64,000 bases of DNA from Idiomarina sp. (GTDB taxonomy: Bacteria > Pseudomonadota > Gammaproteobacteria > Enterobacterales > Alteromonadaceae). How positions within the stretch are numbered: the first letter of the stretch is position 1; the number at the start of each line of letters is the position of its first letter. Position numbers and translations under genes: made by a program. Below the pieces are notes generated by a model. That model worked only from the letters and a program-made list of their open reading frames with translations. It did not search any database and had not been told where the DNA came from. Below are positions 1 to 8,456 of the stretch, piece by piece. The stretch is from NCBI GenBank assembly GCA_020832105.1, contig JAFIFH010000014.1, positions 1 through 64,000 of the forward strand, given 5' to 3'.

Positions 1-312
1 GAGCACGCCGGCGCGGTTGAGGGTAAAGATATATTCGTTGCCCTCATAACGAATGTTGTCTAAGCGCTCAATAGCCGCTTGTTGCGCTTGTGCTTCGCTG
101 ATCTCACCATTGCGAAAAGCCGAGTAATAGGTTTGCACCAACGTCATGGATGCATCATTCAGCGCATCCAGTTTCTGCCTTTCACCTTCGATAATCACAC
201 TGCGCAAATTAAATAGCATAAAGACCACCATCAACGCTGTGCCAAGAGCGGCGATCGCCAGAAGCGTTAACAGGCGTTGACTAATCGTCATCTTTTGCAG
301 CCAGTTTGTCAT
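1..312 (-). CDS. Methyl-accepting chemotaxis protein, N-terminal fragment (cut by window edge)
   Basis: The 104 N-terminal residues of a protein running out of the window. Residues about 17-37 form a hydrophobic membrane segment after a short basic N-terminus (MTNWLQKMTISQRLL). A periplasmic segment follows that ends in IRYEGNEYIFTLNRAGVL, which resembles the ligand-binding core of single-Cache (sCache_2) sensors. This arrangement is typical of methyl-accepting chemotaxis receptors. The HAMP and signalling domains would lie outside the window, so a Cache-type histidine kinase or cyclase cannot be excluded. The ATG is supported by AAAGGA about 6-7 bases upstream. Confidence 0.75.
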   Translation of the reverse strand, partial: MTNWLQKMTISQRLLTLLAIAALGTALMVVFMLFNLRSVIIEGERQKLDALNDASMTLVQTYYSAFRNGEISEAQAQQAAIERLDNIRYEGNEYIFTLNRAGVL

Positions 313-356
313 ATCCGTGTCCTTTATATAGTCGTTATTTAAATTGTGTTAGTTTG

Positions 357-382
357 ATCGGTACCCAGGCTGACCGGGTTTA
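357..382 (-). promoter_or_regulatory. Candidate sigma-28 (FliA-type) promoter of the chemotaxis receptor gene
   Basis: On the minus strand TAAA (382-379) is followed after 17 bases by CCGAT (361-357), about 45 bases upstream of the receptor ATG. The FliA consensus is TAAA, a gap of about 16 bases, then CCGAT. The -35 extension GTTT is not matched and the spacing is one base long, so this is only a candidate. It fits because receptor genes are commonly FliA-dependent. Confidence 0.3.
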
Positions 383-471
383 GCTGAATGCATATTCTAT
401 TCATCGAGGCTTTTAGTTAAACTGAACATACTGGCACCTTTATTACTCACCCTCAAAAGGCATGGCTCTGT

Positions 472-1377
472 ATGAATTTGCATTCGAATTTTAAAAATAT
501 CACCGCATTACTATCTATCGGACTTAGCGCGCTTTTCTTGAGCGCTTGTGGTGCCGAGGACGCGTCAGCGGACCGCACCGGCTCGGTTGATCACGGCACC
601 AGCTTTGCAGACGCCAGAAGTGACGGCAGAGCAACGCTGAAAGTGATTTTTGTCCCCGCCGCAGGTTTTGCCTATGAGGATGACAGTAATCAGCTTACCG
701 GTGTAACCATTGAAATCATGCGCGACTTTAAAGCATGGTTTCAGCGTTACCATGGTGTCGCCGTTGAGTTGGATTTTGTGGCAGACGATGACTGGTCGAG
801 CATGTACCAACGGGTGAGCGATGCGCGGGGTGGTGTATTTGGGCTGGGTAATGTCACTATTACCGAGGAGCGGCGCCACGAGTTAAGCTTTTCTCCTGCC
901 TACCTGTATAACGTCGCGGTGTTGATCACCCCAGACAGCATTGATGAGATAAGCGCTGCAGACGAGTTCGCCAGCCGCACAGAGTCACTGGACCCATTGG
1001 CATTTGCTGGCACCTTACATGAAGTACGCATTCGCGAATTACGCGACAGCCACCAGCCTGAACGCAGTATTGCCCGGGTGAATAGTAATCAGGACGTTAT
1101 CGATGGCGTGGTGAATGGCCATTACAGCTATGTTGATGCGTATAACTACCATCGTGCGCTAGAGCAGGGGGTGGCTATCAAGCACCATGAGGCTTTTAAT
1201 CTGGATGGTGAACAGTTTGGCATTATTATGCCGCACTCCAATGACTGGAATACGCTGCTCACAGCGTTTTTTGCCGCCGAGGGTGGCTACCTAAGCACGC
1301 CGCGTTATGCTGAGCTACTCGAAACACACCTGGGCGAGGGCGTTGCGCAGATCCTTCTCAACGCTGCTCAGCAATAG
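472..1377 (+). CDS. Periplasmic solute-binding lipoprotein, SBP_bac_3 family
   Basis: A 301-residue protein with a lipoprotein signal: a hydrophobic stretch ends at LFLSAC, so Cys26 is the predicted lipidation site. The body matches extracellular solute-binding family 3, which binds amino acids or similar small molecules. Visible signatures are GVTIEIMRDF near the start of lobe 1 and VFGLGNVTITEERRHELSFS, the part that normally carries the ligand-contacting region. No ABC permease or ATPase genes are adjacent, so it may serve a distant transporter or act as a sensor. AAAAGG lies 11 bases upstream of the ATG. The DUF2784 gene follows within a few bases. Confidence 0.75.
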   Translation: MNLHSNFKNITALLSIGLSALFLSACGAEDASADRTGSVDHGTSFADARSDGRATLKVIFVPAAGFAYEDDSNQLTGVTIEIMRDFKAWFQRYHGVAVELDFVADDDWSSMYQRVSDARGGVFGLGNVTITEERRHELSFSPAYLYNVAVLITPDSIDEISAADEFASRTESLDPLAFAGTLHEVRIRELRDSHQPERSIARVNSNQDVIDGVVNGHYSYVDAYNYHRALEQGVAIKHHEAFNLDGEQFGIIMPHSNDWNTLLTAFFAAEGGYLSTPRYAELLETHLGEGVAQILLNAAQQ

Positions 1378-1383
1378 TGGTTG

Positions 1384-1800
1384 ATGATGCGTTGGTATGA
1401 CTATGTACCCAATCCTGGATTCTGGGCTGACGTACTGCTGGTATTTCATGCGCTGATTATTCTATTTGTAGTTGGCATGCTGGCGGCAACCCTGATTGGC
1501 GGCCCCCGTGGCTGGCAGTGGGTGCGCAGCATGGTGTTGCGGTGGTTGCAATTGGCAGTTGTCTTCGTGGTAGTGGTGCAGTCGCTGCGCGGTCGTTATT
1601 GTCCGTTAACCTACTGGGAGGACGACTTGCGTTATGCTGCAGGGCAGTCGACCTACGACAGTTCTTTTATTGATTACTGGGTATCATATTTTATTTATCC
1701 CGATCTGCCATCATGGGTCTTCACTCTCAGCTACGGGCTATTCACGATATTGATTGCCGTTGCCTGGTGGCGTTGGCCGCCGCGACAAAGTGCACCTTAG
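1384..1800 (+). CDS. DUF2784 family membrane protein
   Basis: A 138-residue integral membrane protein with three to four hydrophobic segments. The central YCPLTYWEDDLRYAAGQ and a following SFIDYW are the conserved face of DUF2784; no function is established for that family. TTG at 1381, ATG at 1384 and ATG at 1387 are all in frame and none has a clear ribosome-binding site; I chose the first ATG. The start lies six bases after the stop of the solute-binding lipoprotein gene, so the two are probably co-transcribed and translationally coupled. Confidence 0.7.
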   Translation: MMRWYDYVPNPGFWADVLLVFHALIILFVVGMLAATLIGGPRGWQWVRSMVLRWLQLAVVFVVVVQSLRGRYCPLTYWEDDLRYAAGQSTYDSSFIDYWVSYFIYPDLPSWVFTLSYGLFTILIAVAWWRWPPRQSAP

Positions 1801-1938
1801 TCAAACTTGCATAAAAGTACGGATAAAGGTCGACTTAAGTTAACTATGTAAATAGGTTGTAAACAAAAGATTTAAAAACATCCAATTTACGACCTTCCCT
1901 CGTATTAGTTAGTGAATCAACGAAATGAGGAATACACC

Positions 1939-2463
1939 ATGTTATCGATTAAACGTACTTTAGGCCTGACTAGTGTTGCAGCACTGCTCGCCGCTTCTTT
2001 ATCTTTTACCGCGTCTGCCCACAACCACAGTAGTGATGGTTATGACAAAGACGGCAACGACATTATTTCCATTGCTAAAGGTGATGAGCGTTTCTCAACA
2101 CTTGTAGCAGCGCTGCAAGCAGCTGATATGGAATATGCGTTGGACAAAGACGGTAGTTACACTGTGTTTGCGCCCACCAATGACGCTTTTGATGCGCTGC
2201 CAGAAGGCACCTTAGAAAGCTTGCTCGAAGATACCGACCAGCTGCGCAGCATTCTTACTTACCATATTATTGGTGAGAAAATCAGCAGCTCAGATGTTCC
2301 TTCTGAAGAAACTCAGGTAGAAACACTAAACGGTGGTAGCGTTCGCGTCATGGCGAGCTATGGCACAGTGATGGTTGATACTGCGACTGTGGTAATTGCC
2401 GATATTGAAGCAAGCAACGGTGTGATTCATGCGATTGACAGCGTGATTATTCCAGCGGAATAA
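1939..2463 (+). CDS. Secreted fasciclin (FAS1) domain protein
   Basis: A 174-residue protein with a signal peptide (residues 1 to about 26, cleavage after TASA) followed by one FAS1 domain filling the rest. Diagnostic motifs are TVFAPTNDAFDALPEGT, which contains the FAS1 H1 box, and the C-terminal GVIHAIDSVIIP, the H2-like region. Single FAS1-domain proteins are secreted or surface adhesion-type proteins whose bacterial role is mostly unknown. The frame extends upstream to a GTG at 1912, but the ATG at 1939 has GAGG 8 bases before it and gives a clean signal peptide. A terminator follows, so the gene is monocistronic. Confidence 0.88.
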   Translation: MLSIKRTLGLTSVAALLAASLSFTASAHNHSSDGYDKDGNDIISIAKGDERFSTLVAALQAADMEYALDKDGSYTVFAPTNDAFDALPEGTLESLLEDTDQLRSILTYHIIGEKISSSDVPSEETQVETLNGGSVRVMASYGTVMVDTATVVIADIEASNGVIHAIDSVIIPAE

Positions 2464-2492
2464 AACCTGAATTCAGTTCAATATAACGTCAG

Positions 2493-2518
2493 AGCCAGCT
2501 TCTTAGCTGGCTTTTATT
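2493..2518 (+). terminator. Rho-independent terminator after the fasciclin gene
   Basis: AGCCAGCT (2493-2500), loop TCTT, then AGCTGGCT (2505-2512) give a perfect 8-bp stem followed by TTTATTA. It lies 30 bases past the fasciclin stop codon. Confidence 0.88.
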
Positions 2519-2633
2519 ATTCATAAAGGGCTGCTTAGAGCACTTACCAGTGTAAAACCTCATCCGCTATCCTGCTTTATTTGTTATTATTATAGGGATG
2601 CCATTGCGGCATACATTGAAAGGAGTTCAATTC

Positions 2634-3515
2634 ATGCAGCCCTCTGAGGAAAACGTCGCTTCAGCGCCGGTCATCCTTCCGTCTCTTCCAGCCATGTTGG
2701 CTAAATCTGTGCCGACCGTGGTTCGTAATGGCAAAGTGGATGACACTTTGACCTCGATTCGAGCGTGTTATCAGGTGGGGCCGCTCACCCGTAACAGTCT
2801 GGTTGCTTATAAAGACCAGTTCAAAGGCCTGGTCAGTGAACTTCCGCTTACCTATTTTTATCTGCTTGCCCAACGTGCTCATTTAGCCGTAATGCTAGAT
2901 AAACGCTTTCCTTGGCCCATTCTGGGCATGGTTCATGTGGCCAATAAAATGGAGTGGCTGGGCGTACTCAACCCGCAACAAGGTATGCAGTTGCACGTGG
3001 AAATTCAAATGCCCGAACGCGCAGCGTCGCGCAAACGGGTTCGCCCCATATATATTGTTGATTTCATTCAAAATGAACATTGCGTTTTACGCTGTGAGAG
3101 TACTTATCAGGTGGGTACTGGTAGCGTCAAGCCCGCGGCAGGGCGTCAGTTAAGGGCAGAACAACTGGACTTAAGCCACTGGCAGCAACTTGATATATGG
3201 GACCTGGACGCCGCTAGTGGCCGTCGCTATGCGAAACTGTCCGGCGACTACAACCCGATTCATTTACATCCATGGCTGTCCCGTTGGTTTGGTTTTCATC
3301 ATCCGATTATTCATGGCATGTATTCTGTTGCCAGAATTCAGGCTGACATTGAGTGCCACTTTAAAACCAGCGTGCGCAGTATGAACGTCGCCTTTAAACG
3401 GCCTTTGGCCATACCAAATCAAGCGGTCAGCCATATCCAGCCACAATCAGGTAAGCTTTGTGTCACCGACTCACGGGGTGAGAAAATCTATCTTGACGGT
3501 CTTTTTCATCTTTAA
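2634..3515 (+). CDS. MaoC-like hot-dog fold acyl hydratase
   Basis: A 293-residue protein. The C-terminal half carries SGDYNPIHLHPW, the hydratase-2 motif: Asp205 and His210 are the expected catalytic dyad of (R)-specific enoyl-CoA hydratases. It continues with GFHHPIIHGMY, as in MaoC dehydratases. The N-terminal half probably forms a second, degenerate hot-dog repeat, as in double-hot-dog members. The substrate is unknown; acyl-CoA or acyl-ACP is inferred from the family. The frame opens at ATG 2598, but ATG 2634 has AAAGGAG 8 bases upstream and is preferred. It stands alone between terminators and converges on the hydrolase gene. Confidence 0.82.
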   Translation: MQPSEENVASAPVILPSLPAMLAKSVPTVVRNGKVDDTLTSIRACYQVGPLTRNSLVAYKDQFKGLVSELPLTYFYLLAQRAHLAVMLDKRFPWPILGMVHVANKMEWLGVLNPQQGMQLHVEIQMPERAASRKRVRPIYIVDFIQNEHCVLRCESTYQVGTGSVKPAAGRQLRAEQLDLSHWQQLDIWDLDAASGRRYAKLSGDYNPIHLHPWLSRWFGFHHPIIHGMYSVARIQADIECHFKTSVRSMNVAFKRPLAIPNQAVSHIQPQSGKLCVTDSRGEKIYLDGLFHL

Positions 3516-3532
3516 AGACGTCAGTCACACAC

Positions 3533-3564
3533 ACAACGCCTCACACCTAAGGCGTTGTTTTTAT
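3533..3564. terminator. Bidirectional terminator between convergent genes
   Basis: ACAACGCCT (3533-3541) pairs with AGGCGTTGT (3550-3558) around an 8-base loop, followed by TTTTTATT on the plus strand. It ends the MaoC gene. Its right edge reaches the stop codon of the convergent hydrolase gene. Confidence 0.8.
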
Positions 3565-4595
3565 TGTGCATCGGCAAAGTAGGGCAGTACGACGTTGCGC
3601 ACATAATCGTGTTGGCGCTGAATGTACGAGCCGTTAGACGGCGGATAGGGGCTTGATGTCATTGCGATGGAAAGCTCGAGTTCAGGGATTACATAAATAA
3701 GCTGGCCACCATAGCCGCGCCCATAATATGCCTGGGTTTCACCAAACATATAGGTAAACCAGCCTAAACCATAGGGATCATTGGTATAAACTGACGACGT
3801 GCGGGGGGCGAAACTTTCTTCTATCCAACGCTCACTGACCACACGCTGGCCATTCGCTTCACCGCCATCCAGGTAGAGCTGACCGATCCAGGCTAAACCG
3901 TGGGTCGACATGACCATATCATTGCCGCCAAACACGACTCCCTCGGGGGCTTCCTGCCAGGGGTAGATATTAATATTGAGCGGTGTGCCCACCCAGTCAC
4001 GTGTGAGTTCATACAAATTGCGACCGGTTTGTTCCTGTAAAATCGCCGACAACACATGGCTATTACCGGTGGAATAGAGCATGTCACCACCAGGTTCATC
4101 TGCCATCGGCCGGGTCAGCGTGTACTCAGTCCAGTTACTGCTAGCGACCCAGGCGCCGTAATTGCTACCTGACGTACGCTGTAAACCTGATTGCATCGTT
4201 AGTAAATGCTCGATCGTAATCTCACTTAAATCGGCACGGGGTTGTGCTGGCATATGCTGCCCAAGCACTTCAGTAATGGGTTGGTCGAGGCCGGTTAAAT
4301 ACCCTTTATCAATGGCAATACCGGTAATCAGCGAAATCACCGATTTGGAGACTGACTTGACGTTCACCGGCTCTGTCGGACCGGGCCCGCGGGCATGGAA
4401 TTCGAATGCCAGCTCACCTTGATGCAGAATCACGATATTGCGCAATCGGTGCAGCGACTCTGTATGTTCACTGAGTGCCTGTACCTGGCCTTGGGAGTGG
4501 TCGCCATCGTTGCTATGCACCAGCATAAAAGGGCTCATACCACAAAGTGCGACTACAAAAAGCCCGGACCTGATTGGCCATTTAGAATTGCGCAT
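3561..4595 (-). CDS. Beta-lactamase-fold serine hydrolase (class C/esterase type)
   Basis: A 344-residue exported protein: an N-terminal hydrophobic signal (residues about 9-28) precedes a serine beta-lactamase-like domain. The nucleophile motif SVSK (Ser81, Lys84) sits in VKSVSKSVISLITG, and the second motif is YSTGN. These place it with the beta-lactamase/DD-peptidase/esterase superfamily (PF00144). Members include esterases, D-aminopeptidases and penicillin-binding proteins, and the substrate cannot be told from sequence. A GTG at 4607 extends the frame by four residues, but GGAG with a 6-base spacer points to the ATG at 4595. The neighbours are unrelated. Confidence 0.85.
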   Translation of the reverse strand: MRNSKWPIRSGLFVVALCGMSPFMLVHSNDGDHSQGQVQALSEHTESLHRLRNIVILHQGELAFEFHARGPGPTEPVNVKSVSKSVISLITGIAIDKGYLTGLDQPITEVLGQHMPAQPRADLSEITIEHLLTMQSGLQRTSGSNYGAWVASSNWTEYTLTRPMADEPGGDMLYSTGNSHVLSAILQEQTGRNLYELTRDWVGTPLNINIYPWQEAPEGVVFGGNDMVMSTHGLAWIGQLYLDGGEANGQRVVSERWIEESFAPRTSSVYTNDPYGLGWFTYMFGETQAYYGRGYGGQLIYVIPELELSIAMTSSPYPPSNGSYIQRQHDYVRNVVLPYFADAQ

Positions 4596-4820
4596 GTACT
4601 TCTCCACAAGTGTCGTTGTCGTTTCTACGCCACAGCACGCGAAATCGTTTAAATATTTACATAGCTTAACGCTAACCAGGGTGGGGATTAAGCGTGGGCT
4701 GCTTTAACCCTGATGTGGGTTGGGCTTGCTGGATGGTAGGCCGCCACGTTAATCAACTTATATATCCAATTTAACATAATATACATTATGCGAACCCATA
4801 GGTTACGGTCGTTTTAGTGC

Positions 4821-5345
4821 TTATAGATCAAAGGCATAGCTCGCAGAAATGGTGAAACCTGCGGTGACATCTGAGCCCGGCATGGTTTTAGCGAACGCGC
4901 TCAGGTCAAGCCCAAAGCCTGTGCGTTGATACCGTTGCCAACCGACCTTCGTCGACACGCCAAAACCGCTACGTGTATTGGTTTCACCAAACAGCGGGTT
5001 GTCGTCGATTTGATAAAAATGTGGGCCGGCCGCAACAAAAAATGAGCTGGGCTTATGTGGCGAAAGCTTGTGTTTATAGTGCAGTGCGGAACTCATGTAA
5101 TCACCGGAGAACAGCATGCCACCGCCGAGCAGCGACAACTCAACTGAGCTTGCCTCATTTAAACTGTGTTCAAGCCCAACCGTAATGACAGCGGCGCCAT
5201 CACATGATTCAAAGTCACTACTGCAATAGCTGGCGCCAAAACCGTAGCTAAGTCGAGTTTCCGCCTGTGCCTGCAAAGATGGCAACAAGGTTGCGCCCGC
5301 CAACACCAATCCACAGCTGGTCATTAACCCCGTCCGTTTAAGCAT
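4821..5345 (-). CDS. Small outer-membrane beta-barrel protein
   Basis: A 174-residue protein with a signal peptide ending near LQAQA (residue about 28). The mature part of about 146 residues has alternating hydrophobic/polar strands separated by short turns (for example SSVELSLLGGG and GFGVSTKVGWQRY) and ends in ISASYAFDL. This suggests an eight-stranded barrel of the OmpA-like/OmpX type. There is no OmpA peptidoglycan-binding domain. The first mature strand holds two cysteines (YCSSDFESC) that could form a disulfide. The function is not recognised. It lies downstream of the MipA/OmpV gene on the same strand, separated by about 110 bases. Confidence 0.68.
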   Translation of the reverse strand: MLKRTGLMTSCGLVLAGATLLPSLQAQAETRLSYGFGASYCSSDFESCDGAAVITVGLEHSLNEASSVELSLLGGGMLFSGDYMSSALHYKHKLSPHKPSSFFVAAGPHFYQIDDNPLFGETNTRSGFGVSTKVGWQRYQRTGFGLDLSAFAKTMPGSDVTAGFTISASYAFDL

Positions 5346-5413
5346 GCTTTACTTTCCCTGTAATCAGTATAAATATTGAATGAATCTAGTTACTTAACTG
5401 CTCGATAAGTCGC

Positions 5414-5435
5414 GTCACTATAGCAATATAGCGAC
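5414..5435. repeat. Inverted repeat upstream of the small barrel gene
   Basis: GTCACTATA (5414-5422) and TATAGCGAC (5427-5435) form 9-base arms with one mismatch around GCAA. No T-run follows on either strand, so it is not a classical terminator. It sits 79 bases upstream of the barrel-protein start and could be an operator or a transcript-end stem-loop for the MipA gene. Confidence 0.4.
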
Positions 5436-5459
5436 TAGCAACTCAACCTAGCCTGATTT

Positions 5460-6251
5460 TTAGAACGAATACGACACCGCCACAATCACTGAGTTAACGT
5501 TACGCCCCTCAGCCATCGGGCTATTGGCAATTTTGCTCGACATACGTGATGCAGTGACGGCACCAAACATACGCCACTGTGGGTTAAAGCTATAGTAGCC
5601 CCCTACCCGCACAAATGGGTTAAACGCATCCTGGCTACTGTATTCTGGCAAGCCACTACGCGCTGACTCTTCTGCACTGACGCCGTAATAATAATCTGTG
5701 TAGCCACTACTGATGTAATTCACCCCAATCGCCGGGCCGATTTGCCAGCGTCTGAAGTCAGTACTGAATGGGTACCCGTAACTTGCTGACAACCGATGTC
5801 CATTGCCACGAAAGTCTTGTCCAGCACGTAAATCAAGCACACCAAAAGGCGTTCGGTACTTATAATCAATGGCCAGTTCCGCGCTAAAGCTGCGACTATC
5901 TAACAATTGCATCTGTGCATCTGAGCTGTCCGACGGGCGAAAACGAAACGGTGCGCCGGTAACAACAAGCGCCCACTCGTGAGGCGTGCGTTGTTGCGGC
6001 GGTGTATCGCGAGCCTGCGGGTTCAATCGATAGCCAAGCTCCAGACCACGAAAATAGACCCGTTCGCCTTCGTAACCAACTAACGGCACTGCGAAATTAT
6101 CGCGATCTACGCCTTTAAAGCTGCCGTCTGAGCTAATTCCCCCCACGCCGACACTCCAGTCCGCCTGCACTGGCATGGCCAACCCTATACCTGCCACGCC
6201 GGTGATGACCATGGCGACGGCAAGTGGAGCCTTGGGAAATGATCTAAACAT
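5460..6251 (-). CDS. MipA/OmpV family outer-membrane protein
   Basis: A 263-residue protein with a signal peptide (cleavage near PVQA-DWSV, residue about 29). The barrel shows the family hallmarks: a first strand around VPLVGYEGERVYFRGLELGY, the late loop YYYGVSAEESARSGLPEY, and a C-terminus ending in VAVSYSF with the terminal Phe used for outer-membrane insertion. MipA was described as a scaffold for murein enzymes and OmpV as an osmoregulated porin-like protein, so the exact role is open. The frame extends to 6347, but ATG 6251 has AAGGA 7 bases upstream and directly precedes the signal peptide. It is divergent from lonH. Confidence 0.88.
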   Translation of the reverse strand: MFRSFPKAPLAVAMVITGVAGIGLAMPVQADWSVGVGGISSDGSFKGVDRDNFAVPLVGYEGERVYFRGLELGYRLNPQARDTPPQQRTPHEWALVVTGAPFRFRPSDSSDAQMQLLDSRSFSAELAIDYKYRTPFGVLDLRAGQDFRGNGHRLSASYGYPFSTDFRRWQIGPAIGVNYISSGYTDYYYGVSAEESARSGLPEYSSQDAFNPFVRVGGYYSFNPQWRMFGAVTASRMSSKIANSPMAEGRNVNSVIVAVSYSF

Positions 6252-6416
6252 AAATTTGTCCTTATTCCTTGTCTGAAAACCAAGCGTATCTGCGCCTACA
6301 CACTCATTACGCAACACATGCTGAAAAGGCACAGTGAAAGTATCCATTACTTTGTCAATTGTCGCTGGCTATGCCATGCCGTATCATATGTGCATCTTCA
6401 TTAAAAAGGACCGGTT

Positions 6417-8384
6417 GTGAGCGAACTACCCAACCAACATATGACCACCCAGCGACTGACCGTTCAGCAATTATGTAGCGACACTTCACCCTGGCTGTCA
6501 AAGCGGCCCGCAGCAAGCAAAGCCAACCCACTGGTGGGCCAACAACGGGCATTGCGAGCGATTGCCCACGCCCAGGCCATTCATGGTCACTATGCCCATG
6601 TCTTCGCAGTCATCCCAGGGGGTATGGATGCCGTGCAAACATTTGCCGCGATTGCCGAAACGCAAAACTGGTCAAGCCAGGATTTGCATGACTGGGTCTA
6701 TGTGGTGAACCCGGATGACGAAGCACAGCCTATTTGTTTGCACTTGCCTGCTGGCAGTTCAAAAGCCATCATCGAGCGCCTATGGGCATTGCTAGATACC
6801 GAGCCTAATGAGCGTGCGCCACTTTTAAACAGTCTACAAGAGCAGTTTAACTGGCCACCGTTGAACCGTTACCTGCAACGCATTGCAGACAAAAGCTTCG
6901 CTGACCTGCCAGGCAACGAGCTGGCAAATATTGTAGTGACTCAGGACAGTGAACGGCCGTGGCACTATTGTCCAAGGGTCACTGAGGCAGAGTTGTTTGG
7001 CCAAATCCGCCTACAAACTATTGCCGGCACAGTCAGCAGTGAACTCCATTTGATCCAGCCAGGTGCCCTGTTGAAAGCCAATGGCGGCACTCTGGTGATT
7101 GATGCAGAGCAGCTATTGCGCCAGGGCGAGTACTGGCAACGGCTCAAACATATACTAAAAACTGGTGAGTTTAGCTGGAACCAGCCGGAGCAAGCTGCTG
7201 CATATTACGCCCCGCAGCCGGTGCCAATTAAGCTCAAGGTTATTCTGGCCGGCGGGCGTGCCCTACTCGCTCAACTACGTGACCTGGATGCTGATTTCAC
7301 CAACCTCTTTCCGTATTTAGCTGACTTTACTGAACATTATTCTACCCGAGTGAATAAGGTTGAGGATTACTATGATTACCTCGCCTACCTTGCTCAGCGG
7401 GTTCAGCATCGGCCCCTTAGCGAGTCTGGCCTGCATCGGCTGCTGACCATTTCCTCTAGTTACACTGAACATCAGGACGAGCTGAGCCTGGACACCATTC
7501 AGTTGCAACAGCTCTTAGAGGAAGCCGACGCCATTGCCGGCAAAGCACATAGCCAACGCATTGAAGAGAGCCACTTGCTGCAAGCGGTAGCCTGTGCCCA
7601 CGAACGCGAGCACTATCTGGCAGAGCTCAGCCGCCAAGGCATCCTCGAAGCGCAGGTTAAAATAGATACCGACGGCGAATACGTTGGCCAAATCAATGGC
7701 CTTACCGTGGTGACCATGGGGGGCAGCGAGTTTGGCGAGCCTTCACGAATTACTGCCACGGTGCATTATGGCGATGGCGATATCATTGATATCGAGCGCA
7801 AGTCAGAGCTTAGTGGCAACATTCATACCAAGGGCGTTATGATCCTGATGGCGTATCTGGCCAACTTGTTCGCTGGCAAAGACCCAATGCCGTTGTCCGC
7901 CACGCTGGTGTTTGAGCAGTCGTACCATGAGGTGGATGGTGACAGCGCATCATTGGCAGAACTTTGCAGCCTGGTATCTGCTCTGTCTGACACGCCCATT
8001 AAGCAAGCCCTGGCGGTGACTGGCGCGATAGACCAATTTGGCAACGTACAGGCCATAGGCGGGGTTAACGAAAAGATTGAGGGTTTTTACCAGCTGTGTA
8101 AGCAACGTGGCTTCAGCCCAGGCCAGGGCGTGATTATTCCACGTTCGAACCAAGTCAACCTGCATTTATCGGATCAACTCATTCAATCAGTTGAAACCGG
8201 GGAATTTAGTATATTTACCATTGAACATGTCAAAGACGCTTTTGAGCTGCTGATGAAAACCCCTTGTGGAACACCCAACGAATTCAGTTCAGATACCCTG
8301 TTTGGGCGCATCAACTGCCGTATTCGGCAGGCACAGCATCATGACGTGGATAAGCCCCGGTGGAAGTTTTGGGCGGGAAATTAA
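6417..8384 (+). CDS. Lon-family protease LonH/YcbZ-like
   Basis: A 655-residue protein. The C-terminal third is a peptidase S16 domain with the Ser-Lys dyad: Ser510 in VDGDSASLAEL and Lys553 in IGGVNEKIEGF. The N-terminal part has a RuvB/Lon-like layout (GQQRALRAI, then GGTLVIDAEQLL as a Walker B-like element), but the expected P-loop position reads VIPGGMDAV, without a GKS/T. ATP hydrolysis is therefore doubtful, as I understand it to be for the E. coli homologue. The gene order lonH-fabA-rmf matches E. coli. The start is GTG with AAAAGGA 6 bases upstream; the next ATG is at 6441. Confidence 0.88.
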   Translation: MSELPNQHMTTQRLTVQQLCSDTSPWLSKRPAASKANPLVGQQRALRAIAHAQAIHGHYAHVFAVIPGGMDAVQTFAAIAETQNWSSQDLHDWVYVVNPDDEAQPICLHLPAGSSKAIIERLWALLDTEPNERAPLLNSLQEQFNWPPLNRYLQRIADKSFADLPGNELANIVVTQDSERPWHYCPRVTEAELFGQIRLQTIAGTVSSELHLIQPGALLKANGGTLVIDAEQLLRQGEYWQRLKHILKTGEFSWNQPEQAAAYYAPQPVPIKLKVILAGGRALLAQLRDLDADFTNLFPYLADFTEHYSTRVNKVEDYYDYLAYLAQRVQHRPLSESGLHRLLTISSSYTEHQDELSLDTIQLQQLLEEADAIAGKAHSQRIEESHLLQAVACAHEREHYLAELSRQGILEAQVKIDTDGEYVGQINGLTVVTMGGSEFGEPSRITATVHYGDGDIIDIERKSELSGNIHTKGVMILMAYLANLFAGKDPMPLSATLVFEQSYHEVDGDSASLAELCSLVSALSDTPIKQALAVTGAIDQFGNVQAIGGVNEKIEGFYQLCKQRGFSPGQGVIIPRSNQVNLHLSDQLIQSVETGEFSIFTIEHVKDAFELLMKTPCGTPNEFSSDTLFGRINCRIRQAQHHDVDKPRWKFWAGN

Positions 8385-8399
8385 CTGTTCGGAGTTGTG

Positions 8400-8419
8400 T
8401 AGCGTACACATGTACGCTA
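8400..8419. promoter_or_regulatory. FabR-type operator upstream of fabA
   Basis: A near-perfect palindrome with 9-base arms, TAGCGTACA and TGTACGCTA, around the two central bases CA, 37 bases before the fabA start codon. From memory the E. coli FabR (YijC) site at fabA and fabB has the form AGCGTACA-N2-TGTACGCT. FabR represses unsaturated fatty-acid synthesis when unsaturated acyl-ACP or acyl-CoA is abundant. Confidence 0.85.
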
Positions 8420-8456
8420 ATTTAGCGCCAGTTTTCTAAACCATTGGTATTGAATT

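Noticed and set aside
1801-1938. A possible CGTA-type ECF promoter upstream of the fasciclin gene (ACATCC, 17 bases, CGTA).
   Set aside because: Only four of six bases match the TGATCC consensus of ECF11-type promoters, and it does not resemble the GGAAT element of the ECF island. No second copy supports it.
4775-4790. Inverted repeat CATAAT-ATAC-ATTATG upstream of the beta-lactamase-fold hydrolase gene.
   Set aside because: Short, AT-rich arms of six bases are common by chance in AT-rich spacers; I have no regulator or second copy to support an operator.
6417-8384. Classing LonH as a full ATP-dependent Lon protease.
   Set aside because: The expected P-loop reads VIPGGMDAV without GKS/T, so ATP dependence cannot be claimed from the sequence.
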